Origin: Hyphomicrobiales bacterium
Lineage (GTDB): Bacteria; Pseudomonadota; Alphaproteobacteria; Rhizobiales; Rhizobiaceae
DNA length: 64,000 bases
Reading direction: 5' to 3'
Assembly: GCA_026400435.1 (NCBI GenBank)
Contig: JAPLOZ010000097.1
Location: 21,381 to 85,380, forward strand
Shown: positions 1 to 8,510 of the stretch, piece by piece
Layout of the letters: each line of letters starts with the position of its first letter
Numbering within the stretch: the first letter of the stretch is position 1
Notes under the pieces: model-generated
What the model was told of the DNA's origin: nothing
Database searches by the model: none
What the model saw: the letters and a program-made list of their open reading frames with translations, nothing else
Position numbers and translations under genes: made by a program

Positions 1-93
1 ATGCTGCGGATCGCGCGGGCGGGCGCTTCGCGGCTGCTTGCGGCCGAGCGCGCGGGCGTTGCCGTGCCGGCGCTCGACGGCGAAAGCGAGTAG
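1..93 (+). CDS. C-terminal end of an unidentified protein (partial)
   Basis: The window opens inside an open frame that runs to a TAG at 91-93. The last 30 residues are rich in Ala, Arg and Leu and end in an acidic tail (GESE). The ATG at position 1 is in frame but the window edge hides whether it is a start. Too little remains to assign a family. The stop codon abuts the stop of the convergent EamA transporter gene, so the two genes share essentially no spacer. Confidence 0.45.
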   Translation: MLRIARAGASRLLAAERAGVAVPALDGESE

Positions 94-1065
94 CTAGGCC
101 GCGCTCGGAACCGGCTGACGCGGCTTGATGAAGTTGGCGAGCACCAACCCCGCCACGATAAACGCAGCGCCGGTCAGGTCGTAGCCGTGCAGGCTTTCGC
201 CAAGCAGCAGGTAGGCAAGCATGGCCACGAATACGGTCTGCAGATAAAGCAGCATGCTGGCGCGCCCGGCGCCGAGCGTCTCGACGCTGCGGTTATAGAG
301 ATAGTACATCAGCGCACCGCCCGGACCCGCGACATAGGCGAGCGCAACGAGGCCGTTCGGGTGGAGCGCCGAGCGTTCGCCGTGAAACAGTTCCCAGAGG
401 TAGAACGGCAGCGCGGCGACAGCGCCGGCGCCGAGCAGAAGCACGACAAGCGGCAGCAGCTCGAGTTCGAACTTCGAGCGGCGCAGCAGCACCGTGTAGA
501 GCGCCCAGCAAAGCGCACTGCCGACAATCCACAATTCGCCGGGGTTCAACTGCAATTGTGTCAGCGCGGCGAGATCGCCGCGCGCGATGATCACCAGCAT
601 GCCGGTCAGCGAGAGCGCCGCGCCGACCGCTTTCCAGATACCGAGCGGTTCGCCGAGCACGATCCGCGCCAGCACCATGGTCATCACCGGCGACAGCGCC
701 ATGATCAGCCCGGCAGTCGTCGCATCGGTGTAGTTCAGACCCGTGTAAATCATGCCCTGGCAGATGGTCAGGCCGATCGCGCCAATGATCAGCACTTCCG
801 CCGCGCGCGACCTGAGGAGAGCGAGCATCGGTTCATGGTGCCTGTGCACGATGGGCAGGAGCAGCGCGCAGGCAAGCGTCAGCCGCCAGAAGCAGAGCGC
901 CCATGGCGGCATCTCGGGTGCAACCCACTTTGCCGCGATATAGACACCGGCCGACAGCAGCCAGCAGAGCACCGCCAGCGCGTAGGCTGCCGCCTGGGGC
1001 GAACCGGCGGGAGGCGCAGGGGGCTGGCTTGCGACGGCGACGGGAACGGCGTGCATCCAGATCAC
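94..1065 (-). CDS. EamA/DMT-family permease
   Basis: This 323-residue membrane protein has about ten hydrophobic segments arranged as two EamA halves, the usual layout of the drug/metabolite transporter superfamily. Typical features are the pattern AGLIMALSPVMTMVLAR after helix 4 and the weak repeat of it in the second half. Family members export or import small metabolites such as amino acids, and the substrate cannot be read from sequence. The N-terminal 25 residues are Pro/Ala-rich and cytosolic. The ATG at 1063-1065 was taken, but a start a few codons inside is possible. It looks monocistronic and is tail-to-tail with the partial gene on its right-hand strand. Confidence 0.85.
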   Translation of the reverse strand: MIWMHAVPVAVASQPPAPPAGSPQAAAYALAVLCWLLSAGVYIAAKWVAPEMPPWALCFWRLTLACALLLPIVHRHHEPMLALLRSRAAEVLIIGAIGLTICQGMIYTGLNYTDATTAGLIMALSPVMTMVLARIVLGEPLGIWKAVGAALSLTGMLVIIARGDLAALTQLQLNPGELWIVGSALCWALYTVLLRRSKFELELLPLVVLLLGAGAVAALPFYLWELFHGERSALHPNGLVALAYVAGPGGALMYYLYNRSVETLGAGRASMLLYLQTVFVAMLAYLLLGESLHGYDLTGAAFIVAGLVLANFIKPRQPVPSAA

Positions 1066-1177
1066 TCCCTCAAAAAAACGGGACGCAGCGCCCGAGCGGT
1101 CATTCCGGTCGGCCCGACAGTATGCTCACGCTAGCATCACAGCTTGTCGAGAGTCCATGTGGCCGGGGCGCGGCGGG

Positions 1178-1672
1178 TCACGCGTCGCGGCCGGACGCTG
1201 GCCCGGTTTTCGCCGCACCGAGCGATGCCGGCTTCAGCGAGGCGACGAGCGATGCGAGTTCCGGCTCGTCGATCAGCGCAGCGGCCTCCTGCGGGGACAG
1301 CCATGCCCGGCGCCTGCTCCGGGACTCCTGCCAGTCGGCAAGCATCTCGCTCACCACGAGCAGAAAGACCTTCACGTCGACCTTGACGAAACCATCGGAC
1401 AGCCGCTTCCAGTAGGAATACGCGCCCGCCGGCTTGCGTGCGGCAACCCCTGCTACGCCTGCCTCCTGCCGCGCCTCTTCGAGGGCGGCGCCGCGCGCGC
1501 TCTTGCCCTTCATGGGCCAGCCCTTAGGCACGATGAAGCGGCGCGTGGTGTTGGAGGTAACCAGCAGGACCTCCACCGAGCCGTCCCCGGCAAGCCGAAC
1601 CGGGACCGCCGCCACCTGCCTGATCGGCTTGTTCTTTTTCGCCCGGCGAACGAGGCGCTTTTCGTTGGGCAT
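1178..1672 (-). CDS. Nudix hydrolase (DIPP-like)
   Basis: This 164-residue protein is a single Nudix domain. After a basic N-terminus it has the strand VAAVPVRL, the segment FIVPKGWPMKGKS typical of diphosphoinositol-polyphosphate-like and Ap4A-like Nudix enzymes, and a Nudix box ending in LEEARQEAGV. The box deviates slightly from the consensus REUXEEXGU (EEARQEAGV), with Gln at one position that is usually Glu, so the metal site may be weaker or reorganised. The expected role is hydrolysis of a nucleoside-diphosphate-linked substrate in the cytosol. The Ala-rich C-terminal 25 residues look unstructured. It stands alone between the EamA gene and tRNA-Leu. Confidence 0.85.
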   Translation of the reverse strand: MPNEKRLVRRAKKNKPIRQVAAVPVRLAGDGSVEVLLVTSNTTRRFIVPKGWPMKGKSARGAALEEARQEAGVAGVAARKPAGAYSYWKRLSDGFVKVDVKVFLLVVSEMLADWQESRSRRRAWLSPQEAAALIDEPELASLVASLKPASLGAAKTGPASGRDA

Positions 1673-1794
1673 CTAGCTTTGGCGTCCGCGGTCTTGGGGC
1701 AGCATCGTCACATCCGATCACGGCCACGCGTTCCGCGGCTCCGGCGCCTCGCTGGTCCGGGCACTGCGGGATCCCGTTGGTAGTCGGGAGCGAA

Positions 1795-1879
1795 TGGTGC
1801 CCAGAAGAGGACTCGAACCTCCACGCCTCGCGGCACACGGACCTGAACCGTGCGCGTCTACCAATTCCGCCATCTGGGC
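1795..1879 (-). tRNA. tRNA-Leu (anticodon CAG)
   Basis: Read on the minus strand, an 85-nt cloverleaf starts GCCCAGA and ends TCTGGGC-A-CCA, giving a perfect 7-bp acceptor stem with an encoded CCA. The anticodon loop is TTCAGGT (anticodon CAG, reading CUG leucine codons). A long variable arm (class II tRNA) and the T-loop GGTTCGAGTCC are present. No duplicated 3' end was noticed nearby that would mark an integrated element. Confidence 0.97.
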
Positions 1880-2005
1880 TGGTGGGCGCTCATGTAAGCG
1901 GGCGGACTTGGCCTGTCAACGCGCATTTTCGAGCCGCTTGATCCCGGTCAAGGCGGCGGCTGGCAAAGGTGGCTATCGATCGCGTCACGGAACGGGAGTC
2001 CCAAG

Positions 2006-2128
2006 ATGCCAACAGAATCAATTGTCGTCGTCGCCGCGGTCGTGGCCGCATTCGTGTTCTTCGCAGCCGTGGTGACCTATAGCGACATGACCTGGGCGAA
2101 AGCCCCGCGGGGCAAGGCCCGCGAGTAG
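2006..2128 (+). CDS. 40-residue single-span membrane peptide
   Basis: A short open frame begins MPTESIVVVAAVV and encodes 40 residues: a hydrophobic helix (about residues 5-24, rich in Val, Ala and Phe), then a short polar, basic tail ending GKARE. A Shine-Dalgarno-like GGGAG lies 7 nt before the ATG, and codon third positions are GC-rich like the neighbours, which supports it as real. Small proteins of this kind are found in the same type of genome, but I know no function. It converges on gpmA, whose stop lies 22 bp away. Confidence 0.6.
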   Translation: MPTESIVVVAAVVAAFVFFAAVVTYSDMTWAKAPRGKARE

Positions 2129-2150
2129 CACTAGGCCGGCCGGGTCCGGG

Positions 2151-2768
2151 TCAGTCGAGGATTGCCTTCGACTTCACCGTGGAGTCGGCGTTGAGCGCGT
2201 AGACGATTGGCACGCCGGTCGCCAGTTCCAGCTTGACGATCTCCGCGCCGGATTTGCCTTCGAGCGCCATGATCAGCGCGCGCAGCGAATTGCCGTGCGC
2301 GGCGACAAGGACCGTCTCGCCGCGCAGCACATGCGGCTGCATGACGTGCATGTAGTATGGCCAGACGCGCGCACCGGTGTCCTTCAGGCTCTCGCCGCCC
2401 GGCGGCGGTACGTCGTAGGAGCGGCGCCAGACATGCACCTGTTCCTCGCCCCATTTGGCGCGTGCGTCGTCCTTGTTCAGGCCGGAAAGATCGCCATAAT
2501 CGCGCTCGTTGAGCGCCTGGTCGCGGACGACCTCCAGATTGCTCTGGCCGACCGTGTCGAGGATGATCTGGCAGGTTTTTTGCGCCCGCTTCAGCGCCGA
2601 CGTGAACGCGATATCGAATGTGATACCCCGAGCCTTGAGCTTCTCGGCGCCGCTTTTTGCCTCCTGGCGACCCAGGTCCGTCAGGTCGACGTCGCGCCAG
2701 CCGGTGAACAGGTTCTTCAGGTTCCATTCGCTCTGGCCGTGGCGGACGAGCACGAGTGTGCCGGACAT
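2151..2768 (-). CDS. gpmA: 2,3-bisphosphoglycerate-dependent phosphoglycerate mutase
   Basis: A 205-residue histidine-phosphatase-fold enzyme that interconverts 3- and 2-phosphoglycerate in glycolysis and gluconeogenesis. The catalytic motif VRHGQSEWN near the N-terminus carries the phospho-accepting His. The second His is in [10 protein letters not shown], and [15 protein letters not shown] holds the conserved acid region. The length fits the compact alphaproteobacterial dPGM rather than the 250-residue enterobacterial form. It is the last gene of the minus-strand run mgsA-glk-dapB-EVE-gpmA, 8 bp after the EVE gene. Confidence 0.95.
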   Translation of the reverse strand: MSGTLVLVRHGQSEWNLKNLFTGWRDVDLTDLGRQEAKSGAEKLKARGITFDIAFTSALKRAQKTCQIILDTVGQSNLEVVRDQALNERDYGDLSGLNKDDARAKWGEEQVHVWRRSYDVPPPGGESLKDTGARVWPYYMHVMQPHVLRGETVLVAAHGNSLRALIMALEGKSGAEIVKLELATGVPIVYALNADSTVKSKAILD

Positions 2769-2776
2769 GGGAACTC

Positions 2777-3214
2777 CTATGGTTGCCGAAACTGTTTGCC
2801 TGCGCCCATCGCCTCGGCGAGCAGCGCGAAATCCTCATCGCCTACTTTGAACAGCGACTTGCGGAAATGCATACCCCAGTGCTGCCTGTCCTTTATGAAC
2901 GCAAGCCTGTCGAGCAGTGGATAGATGCTGGCGGGCGCCGCGTCCAGCCACCGCATGCGCCGGTACCAGCCGGTCACGCCAGGCAGCATCTGGCGCTCGG
3001 CGACCTCGCCTTCGAGCGCCATGCCTATTGCCGTGAAGGAGCGCAGCAGCGCCCCCGCATTGATGCCCTCGCGCGGCGAATAGTAGGCAACCCAGTCGCC
3101 GGGCTGGACACGCTTTGCCGCCGCGTGACGGCCATGCGCGAACATCGCGAAGCCCTCGGCGACCGCCACGGCGACGTGGTTGCCGGCGGCAACCCCGATC
3201 CAGTACGATGTCAT
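2777..3214 (-). CDS. EVE-domain protein (UPF0310 type)
   Basis: A 145-residue protein made of one EVE domain, a PUA-related fold that binds modified bases in RNA or DNA. Family features visible are the start [12 protein letters not shown], the segment [28 protein letters not shown] and the late HFRKSLFKV. The start ATG at 3212-3214 overlaps the dapB stop as ATGA, so the two are probably translationally coupled; a longer in-frame reading upstream would run into dapB. Its presence in a central-metabolism operon is not explained by the family's binding role. Confidence 0.85.
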   Translation of the reverse strand: MTSYWIGVAAGNHVAVAVAEGFAMFAHGRHAAAKRVQPGDWVAYYSPREGINAGALLRSFTAIGMALEGEVAERQMLPGVTGWYRRMRWLDAAPASIYPLLDRLAFIKDRQHWGMHFRKSLFKVGDEDFALLAEAMGAGKQFRQP

Positions 3215-4029
3215 GATGCGCCAAGGCCGAGCACGTCGCGCATCGAATAGAGGCCGGCCTTCCTGCCGCGCGCCCACCGTGCGGCCTTGCCCGCGCCGCG
3301 GGCGAAACTTGCCCGGTCCTCGGCATGGTGGGACAACGTGATGCGTTCGCCCGGACCCGCCAGGATGACCGAATGGTCGCCAACGACGGACCCGCCGCGC
3401 AGCGTAGCGAAGCCGACCGTGCCGGCCTTGCGCGCGCCGGTATGGCCATCGCGCACTCGCACGCTCTCATCGGCGAGCGCGATGGCGCGGCCACGCGCGG
3501 CCGCTTGCCCGAGCAGCAGCGCGGTGCCGGAGGGTGCATCGACCTTCATGCGGTGATGCATCTCGAGTATCTCGATGTCGAAATCTTCCGGCTCCAGCGC
3601 CTTCGCCGCCTGCTCGACCAGAACCGCCAGAAGGTTGACGCCCAGGCTCATGTTGCCGGACTTGACGATGGTCGCATGGCGGGCCGCGGCGGCGATCTTC
3701 GCATCGTCGTCGGGCGTGCATCCAGTGGTGCCTATGACGTGCACGATGCGCGCCTGCGCCGCATAGCCGGCGAACTCGGTAGTGGCGGCGGGCATTGTGA
3801 AATCCAGCACGCCGTCGGCTTTTGCGAAGGCCGGCAGCGGGTCGTCCGTGATCTTGACACCGATCGGCCCGAGGCCCGCAATCTCACCCGCGTCGCGACC
3901 CACCTGTGGCGACCCCGCGCGCTCGATCGCCGCCGAGAGGCTGGCGCCAGGGATTGCGGCGATCGCGCGGACCAGCGCCTGACCCATGCGGCCGGCCGCT
4001 CCGACGACAACGAGGCCCATATCGTTCAT
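3211..4029 (-). CDS. dapB: 4-hydroxy-tetrahydrodipicolinate reductase
   Basis: This 272-residue enzyme reduces 4-hydroxy-tetrahydrodipicolinate with NAD(P)H in the diaminopimelate/lysine pathway. Visible motifs are the nucleotide-binding VVGAAGRMG at the N-terminus, the substrate loop [11 protein letters not shown], and the catalytic signature [15 protein letters not shown] with the His pair and Lys. The start MNDMGLVVV was chosen because it places the Rossmann glycine motif at the usual distance from the N-terminus. It lies 20 bp after glk and overlaps the EVE gene by 4 bp. Confidence 0.96.
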   Translation of the reverse strand: MNDMGLVVVGAAGRMGQALVRAIAAIPGASLSAAIERAGSPQVGRDAGEIAGLGPIGVKITDDPLPAFAKADGVLDFTMPAATTEFAGYAAQARIVHVIGTTGCTPDDDAKIAAAARHATIVKSGNMSLGVNLLAVLVEQAAKALEPEDFDIEILEMHHRMKVDAPSGTALLLGQAAARGRAIALADESVRVRDGHTGARKAGTVGFATLRGGSVVGDHSVILAGPGERITLSHHAEDRASFARGAGKAARWARGRKAGLYSMRDVLGLGAS

Positions 4030-4049
4030 CTTTGTTTTCCTTCCTGCGA

Positions 4050-5075
4050 TCAACTGCGCCAGCGGCGGCCTTCGGTCTCGACGCCGAAGTCGTGCGGCGC
4101 GCGCGCGTAGGCTGCGAGGCCGGCGAGCGCGCCCAGCGGATCGGTGATGACATAGACCGGGATGTCGGCCATCCACTCGCTGTGCGGCGCCTTGTCGTTG
4201 AAGGCCGCCCGGAAATTGCCGGCCTTGAGCGCCGGAATGATGCGCTGCGCGATGCCGCCGGCCAGATAAACGCCGCCCTGCGCCTTGAACATCAGCGCCA
4301 CGTCGCCGGCGGTGCGGCCAAGGCATGTCGCAAACAGCGCCAGCGCTTCCTCGGCAATCGGATCCGTCTTGTCCAGCGCGGCCTTTGTCACGTCCGCCGG
4401 CGTGGCGAGCACGGGCGCCTTGCCGTCCGCCAGCGCGACGGCGCGATAGGTGTTGACCAGGCCGCGCCCGCTCAGGATCTGCTCCCCCGAAACGCGGCCC
4501 TCAATGGGTTCGATATGCGGCCAGACCCTGTAGTCGCGCGGCGTGCGCGGGCCGATGTCCATGTGCCCGCCCTCGCCCGGCACCGGAACCCACTTGCCGC
4601 CCGACCGAAGCAGCCCGGCAACGCCAAGTCCGGTGCCGGGTCCAAGCACCGCGCGGCCGGCATGCGGCAGCGCTTCGCCGCCGCCGATCTTTTCGACGTG
4701 GTGATCGCCAAGCGCCACGACGGCCAGCGCCTGGGCCTCGAAATCGTTGAGCACGACGACGTCGCGCAAGCCAACCGTGGCAGCCATGCCCATCGGCCTC
4801 ACGACCCACGGGCAATTCGTGAGCGCGATCTCGTCGCCGTTGACCGGCCCGGCGACGGCCAGCAACGCCGAGCGTGGCTGGACGCCGAGCTTTGTCAGCA
4901 CCGCGGCGCCTATGGCGTCGTCGATGGTCGCAAAGTCGGCTGTATGGACAATCTGCGGTTCGCTGGTCGCGACCCCGGCGTGCTCGATCACCGCGAAACG
5001 CGCGTTGGTGCCGCCGATGTCGCCGACCAGGATCGGAAATTCGAAAGACCCGTCATGCCCAAGCGTCCCGGTCAT
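4050..5075 (-). CDS. glk: Glucokinase
   Basis: This 341-residue protein phosphorylates glucose with ATP in the cytosol. The phosphate-1 motif is [26 protein letters not shown] carries the catalytic Asp region, and [11 protein letters not shown] is the adenosine-binding glycine motif. Length and order match the bacterial glk family (not the ROK family). Its start overlaps the end of mgsA by 4 bp (ATGA), so the two are co-translated. The pairing puts entry of glucose next to the methylglyoxal bypass and phosphoglycerate mutase in one transcript. Confidence 0.95.
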   Translation of the reverse strand: MTGTLGHDGSFEFPILVGDIGGTNARFAVIEHAGVATSEPQIVHTADFATIDDAIGAAVLTKLGVQPRSALLAVAGPVNGDEIALTNCPWVVRPMGMAATVGLRDVVVLNDFEAQALAVVALGDHHVEKIGGGEALPHAGRAVLGPGTGLGVAGLLRSGGKWVPVPGEGGHMDIGPRTPRDYRVWPHIEPIEGRVSGEQILSGRGLVNTYRAVALADGKAPVLATPADVTKAALDKTDPIAEEALALFATCLGRTAGDVALMFKAQGGVYLAGGIAQRIIPALKAGNFRAAFNDKAPHSEWMADIPVYVITDPLGALAGLAAYARAPHDFGVETEGRRWRS

Positions 5076-5485
5076 CGCCGCCTCTTCCCCTTCGCGGCCT
5101 GTCGACCGCCTTCCCTGTCCCGCACCAGGATCTCGCCGGTCGCGTGGTTCAGCGCCATCGGTATATCGTACACGATGGCAAGCCGCATCAGCGCCTTGAC
5201 ATCCACGTCATGCGGCATCGGCGTCAACGGATCAACGAAGAAAATGAGCCCGTCGACCTTGCCCTCCGAGATCAGCGCGCCAATTTGCTGGTCGCCGCCC
5301 AGCGGACCGCTCTTCAAGCGCGTCAGATCGAGTTCGGGGCAGGCGTCGAGGATGCGCAGCCCGGTCGTACCGGTGGCGACTATCGCGCAAGCGGCCAGAT
5401 AGGCGCGGTGGGCCTCCGCGAAAGCGACCATTTCGGCCTTCTTTTCGTCATGCGCGATCAGCGCCAGCCTGAATCTTTCAGCCAT
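5072..5485 (-). CDS. mgsA: Methylglyoxal synthase
   Basis: This 137-residue enzyme converts dihydroxyacetone phosphate to methylglyoxal and phosphate, the first step of a glycolytic bypass used under phosphate limitation. The MGS-like fold is shown by ALIAHDEKK at the N-terminus, GTTG in the phosphate loop, [11 protein letters not shown], and the catalytic Asp in [17 protein letters not shown]. The C-terminus is a short basic tail (KGKRRR). It is the first gene of the five-gene minus-strand operon. The 140 bp before it are shared with the divergent ABC exporter gene. Confidence 0.95.
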   Translation of the reverse strand: MAERFRLALIAHDEKKAEMVAFAEAHRAYLAACAIVATGTTGLRILDACPELDLTRLKSGPLGGDQQIGALISEGKVDGLIFFVDPLTPMPHDVDVKALMRLAIVYDIPMALNHATGEILVRDREGGRQAAKGKRRR

Positions 5486-5625
5486 GCCCGTCGTCCGTCC
5501 GTAAAGGCGGAGCTATAGGCATCTTCGTCCGGCGAAGAAAGGTGGCGGCCCTGCATTGGCCTCCGCAGGCTTGAGTAGCAGCGGCAAATCGCATAGCGAG
5601 TGCTGCGACTTACGGAACCGAGACC

Positions 5626-7437
5626 TTGGCCCGCAGAAAGAAGTCCAAAGAGCCTGTCAGCCTTGCCCAGACCACGGGCATCGTGCGCCGGCTCGTCGGC
5701 GAAAACCTGAAGAGCCGCAAACGTCCGCTGGCCGCCGCGATCTTCTGCATGGTTGTTGTCGCGGGCTCGACCGCCGGGATCGCCTGGCTGATGCGCGTGA
5801 TGGTCAACAGCATCTTCGTGGAAGGACAGCAGCAGTCCATCTGGTCGATCGGCGGCATGGTGATGACGGCCTTTTTCGCAAAGGGCGTGGCAAGCTATTT
5901 CCTCGCCACCATCATGGGGTCGATCGGCACTGGAATCGTTGCGGACCTGCAGAAGCGCCAGTTCGACAAGCTGATGACGCTTGACGTGGCGCACTATGCA
6001 GGCACGCATCCGGCCAAGTACGTGGCGAGGATGCTGCACTCGGCGCGCGCGGCGCGCGCGACGATCACGCTTGTCATGACCAACATCTTTCGCGATGCGC
6101 TGACGCTTGCGGGTTTGGCGGCGGTCATGGTGTTCCAGGACCCGATCATGAGCATCGCCGCGCTGATAGGCGCGCCGATCGTCGTCGTCGCCGTCATGCG
6201 CATCGTTCGCAAGACCAAGGAAGTCGCCCAGAGCGAAGAAGAGAACGCCGCTTCCGTCAGCGCCAGCGTCACGGAAGCAATCCAGGGCGTGCGCGTCGTG
6301 AAGTCGTTCAACCTCGAACCGGAGATGAGCGCGCGGGTTTCAGACGGCATCGATCGCATGGAATCGCGTCAGAACCGGCTGAACAAGATCATCTCGCTGA
6401 CCAGCCCGATGATGGACATATTCGCCGGCCTGGTGATCGGCGCGTTCATCGTCTATGCGGGCTGGCAGACCCTGAACTACGGCAAGACGCCCGGCGAGTT
6501 CATGGCATTCATCGCCGCCTTCCTGCTCGCCTACGAACCGGCCAAGCGCCTGGCTGGTTTCCAGGTGCAGTTGCAGCGTCAGCTCGTGGCCGTCGGCCGC
6601 ATGTACGAGCTGCTCGATTCCACCGACTTCGAACCGGCCGAACCGCAGAGGACCCTGGAGTTCCGCCCGACACTCGGCCACCTCAAGTTTGAGGATGTAT
6701 CCTTCGAATACGTTTCGCAGTCGCCTGTCCTGCACCAGGTCGGCTTCGAGGCCCGCCCCGGCCAGAGGGTTGCCCTCGTCGGCCGTTCGGGCGCAGGCAA
6801 ATCGACGGTTTTCAACCTGATCCTCGGAATCTATCGACGCTATGAGGGATCGATCACGATCGACGGCGTTGAGATATCCGCCGCCGCGCTTGCCGACCTG
6901 CGCTCAGGCATCGCCTACGTGTCGCAGGACACGTTCCTGTTTTCCGGGACAGTGCGCGAAAACATCCGCTTCGGCCGCCGCGACGCCACGGACGAGGAGA
7001 TCCTGGAGGCCGCCGCCGCCGCCAATGCGCTTGGCTTCATCAAGGCGTTGCCGGACGGCTTCGACACGATCATCGGCAACAGCGAGGGGGTGCTTTCGGG
7101 CGGCGAGCGCCAGCGCATCGCGATAGCACGGGCGTTGGTGAAGGACGCCCCGCTCCTGCTGCTCGACGAAGCCACTTCGGCGCTCGACGGCGAAACGGAA
7201 CGCGCCGTCAAGAACGCCGAGAGCCATCTCGTGCAGGGCCGCACGACCATTACCATCGCGCACCGCCTGTCGACCATACAGGAGGCCGACGTGATCGTCG
7301 TGCTCGACCGCGGCCGCGTGGTGGGCAAGGGCACGCACGCCGAACTGGTCACGTCTAACCCGGTCTATCAGTCGCTGTTCAGCGGCGGCGAATTCATGCC
7401 GGAGGGACAAAAGAGCGGGCGCAAACACAATTCATGA
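5626..7437 (+). CDS. ABC exporter, fused permease-ATPase (MsbA-like)
   Basis: A 603-residue half-transporter with six membrane helices (about residues 35-320, ABC_membrane domain) followed by an ATPase. Walker A is GRSGAGKST, the signature LSGGERQ, Walker B LLLLDEATSALD, and the switch His lies in IAHRLST. Homodimers of this type flip lipids or export hydrophobic compounds across the inner membrane. The start is a TTG at 5626, since the following MARRKKSKEP gives a normal basic N-terminus and no ATG lies closer. The next gene is convergent. The cargo cannot be inferred; lipid A or a related lipid is possible. Confidence 0.85.
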   Translation: MARRKKSKEPVSLAQTTGIVRRLVGENLKSRKRPLAAAIFCMVVVAGSTAGIAWLMRVMVNSIFVEGQQQSIWSIGGMVMTAFFAKGVASYFLATIMGSIGTGIVADLQKRQFDKLMTLDVAHYAGTHPAKYVARMLHSARAARATITLVMTNIFRDALTLAGLAAVMVFQDPIMSIAALIGAPIVVVAVMRIVRKTKEVAQSEEENAASVSASVTEAIQGVRVVKSFNLEPEMSARVSDGIDRMESRQNRLNKIISLTSPMMDIFAGLVIGAFIVYAGWQTLNYGKTPGEFMAFIAAFLLAYEPAKRLAGFQVQLQRQLVAVGRMYELLDSTDFEPAEPQRTLEFRPTLGHLKFEDVSFEYVSQSPVLHQVGFEARPGQRVALVGRSGAGKSTVFNLILGIYRRYEGSITIDGVEISAAALADLRSGIAYVSQDTFLFSGTVRENIRFGRRDATDEEILEAAAAANALGFIKALPDGFDTIIGNSEGVLSGGERQRIAIARALVKDAPLLLLDEATSALDGETERAVKNAESHLVQGRTTITIAHRLSTIQEADVIVVLDRGRVVGKGTHAELVTSNPVYQSLFSGGEFMPEGQKSGRKHNS

Positions 7438-7474
7438 CCGCCCCGGATCTGGCATTATGATTGCGGCTTCGGCC

Positions 7475-8320
7475 TCACGCGGCCGTGTCGATCCGCAATG
7501 ATAGCTGCGTGGCGCCTTTTTCGGCACGGAGCGGTTGAGCGGCGAGCGACGGGAAAAGCGTTGTCCACATTCCGGGCATCGCCGCCTCGTCGTGCCGCGC
7601 AGCGTCATCCAGGATGATCTTGCCGGTTGGCGACATCAGGGGGATCAGTTCTGGTCCGGCAGGATAGCGTGAAAATCCCTGGAACGTTCCCTCAGGACCG
7701 TCCACGAACAACAGGTCGATCGAGGCAGGCAGTCGCGACTTGTCGATGTCGTACCATTGGATCGGGGTCTCGCAACCAGGGTACTTCTTTTCGACGAGTG
7801 GCGCGACGACCAGCGTGACGGAGGCGTCCAGCCCCCTTTCCCGCAACTGATCGCGAACCTGTTCGGCGTATGCCTCATCATTCTCGATCGAGAATATGTG
7901 TCCCGACTGATTGAACGCCTTCAGCGCCATCGCGAAGACAATCGTGGATGTTCCCGATCCGCACTCAACGATATTGAGAGGACTCTCGGCGCGAATGATC
8001 CGCAGGACGTGCATCAAAAGGTCAGGCGACGCGGCAGCACGCCTGGTGGGCGGCAGGTATTGCTTGCCATCGAGAATCCTGCCTATCGCCTCAAGCGATT
8101 CGATCTGTGGCCAGATCGTCTCGCTGAACGTCTTTTGCAGCGACTTTTCCCATTTCTTGTCGATACGGTTCAGCAACCCGACAAGACGGTCGGTCTTTTT
8201 GGCCGCGGCGGCCTGCCCTGTGCGCAGAACGCCAAGTTCGCGCTTCAGTCGATGGACCCTGTAGACAAGATACCCCGGCACCAACAGCAACACGGCGGTT
8301 TGAACTATCACCAGCAACAT
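7475..8320 (-). CDS. Membrane-anchored class I SAM methyltransferase
   Basis: A 281-residue protein with an N-terminal signal anchor (LLVIVQTAVLLLVPGYLVY), a basic coiled segment, then a Rossmann methyltransferase domain (Methyltransf_24 type). The SAM motif is IVECGSGTSTIVFA and the following acidic strand end is FSIEND; IDLLFVDGPEG and KIILDDAARHDE match later motifs. The start at 8320 was chosen because GAGGGAG precedes it by about 10 nt and it begins directly with the membrane helix. The substrate is unknown. It faces away from a glycosyltransferase/sulfotransferase pair, which suggests action on a surface glycan or glycolipid. Confidence 0.75.
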   Translation of the reverse strand: MLLVIVQTAVLLLVPGYLVYRVHRLKRELGVLRTGQAAAAKKTDRLVGLLNRIDKKWEKSLQKTFSETIWPQIESLEAIGRILDGKQYLPPTRRAAASPDLLMHVLRIIRAESPLNIVECGSGTSTIVFAMALKAFNQSGHIFSIENDEAYAEQVRDQLRERGLDASVTLVVAPLVEKKYPGCETPIQWYDIDKSRLPASIDLLFVDGPEGTFQGFSRYPAGPELIPLMSPTGKIILDDAARHDEAAMPGMWTTLFPSLAAQPLRAEKGATQLSLRIDTAA

Positions 8321-8510
8321 GCGGGCGCTGCTCCCTCTTGTGGCAAAGTCCGCGCTGCTCCGTCGGCGACGGGGTTGTCGGGCTGGCAGCAACCGGGTTG
8401 GAGGTAAGGCGTCGTTTCCTTGGCCGAACTTTGGGCGATGCGCTGTCGAATGTAAACAGGTTCCCCCAGCGCGCGTGCGCCACTTGCCATGTGCTTGTCT
8501 TGAAACTGCT

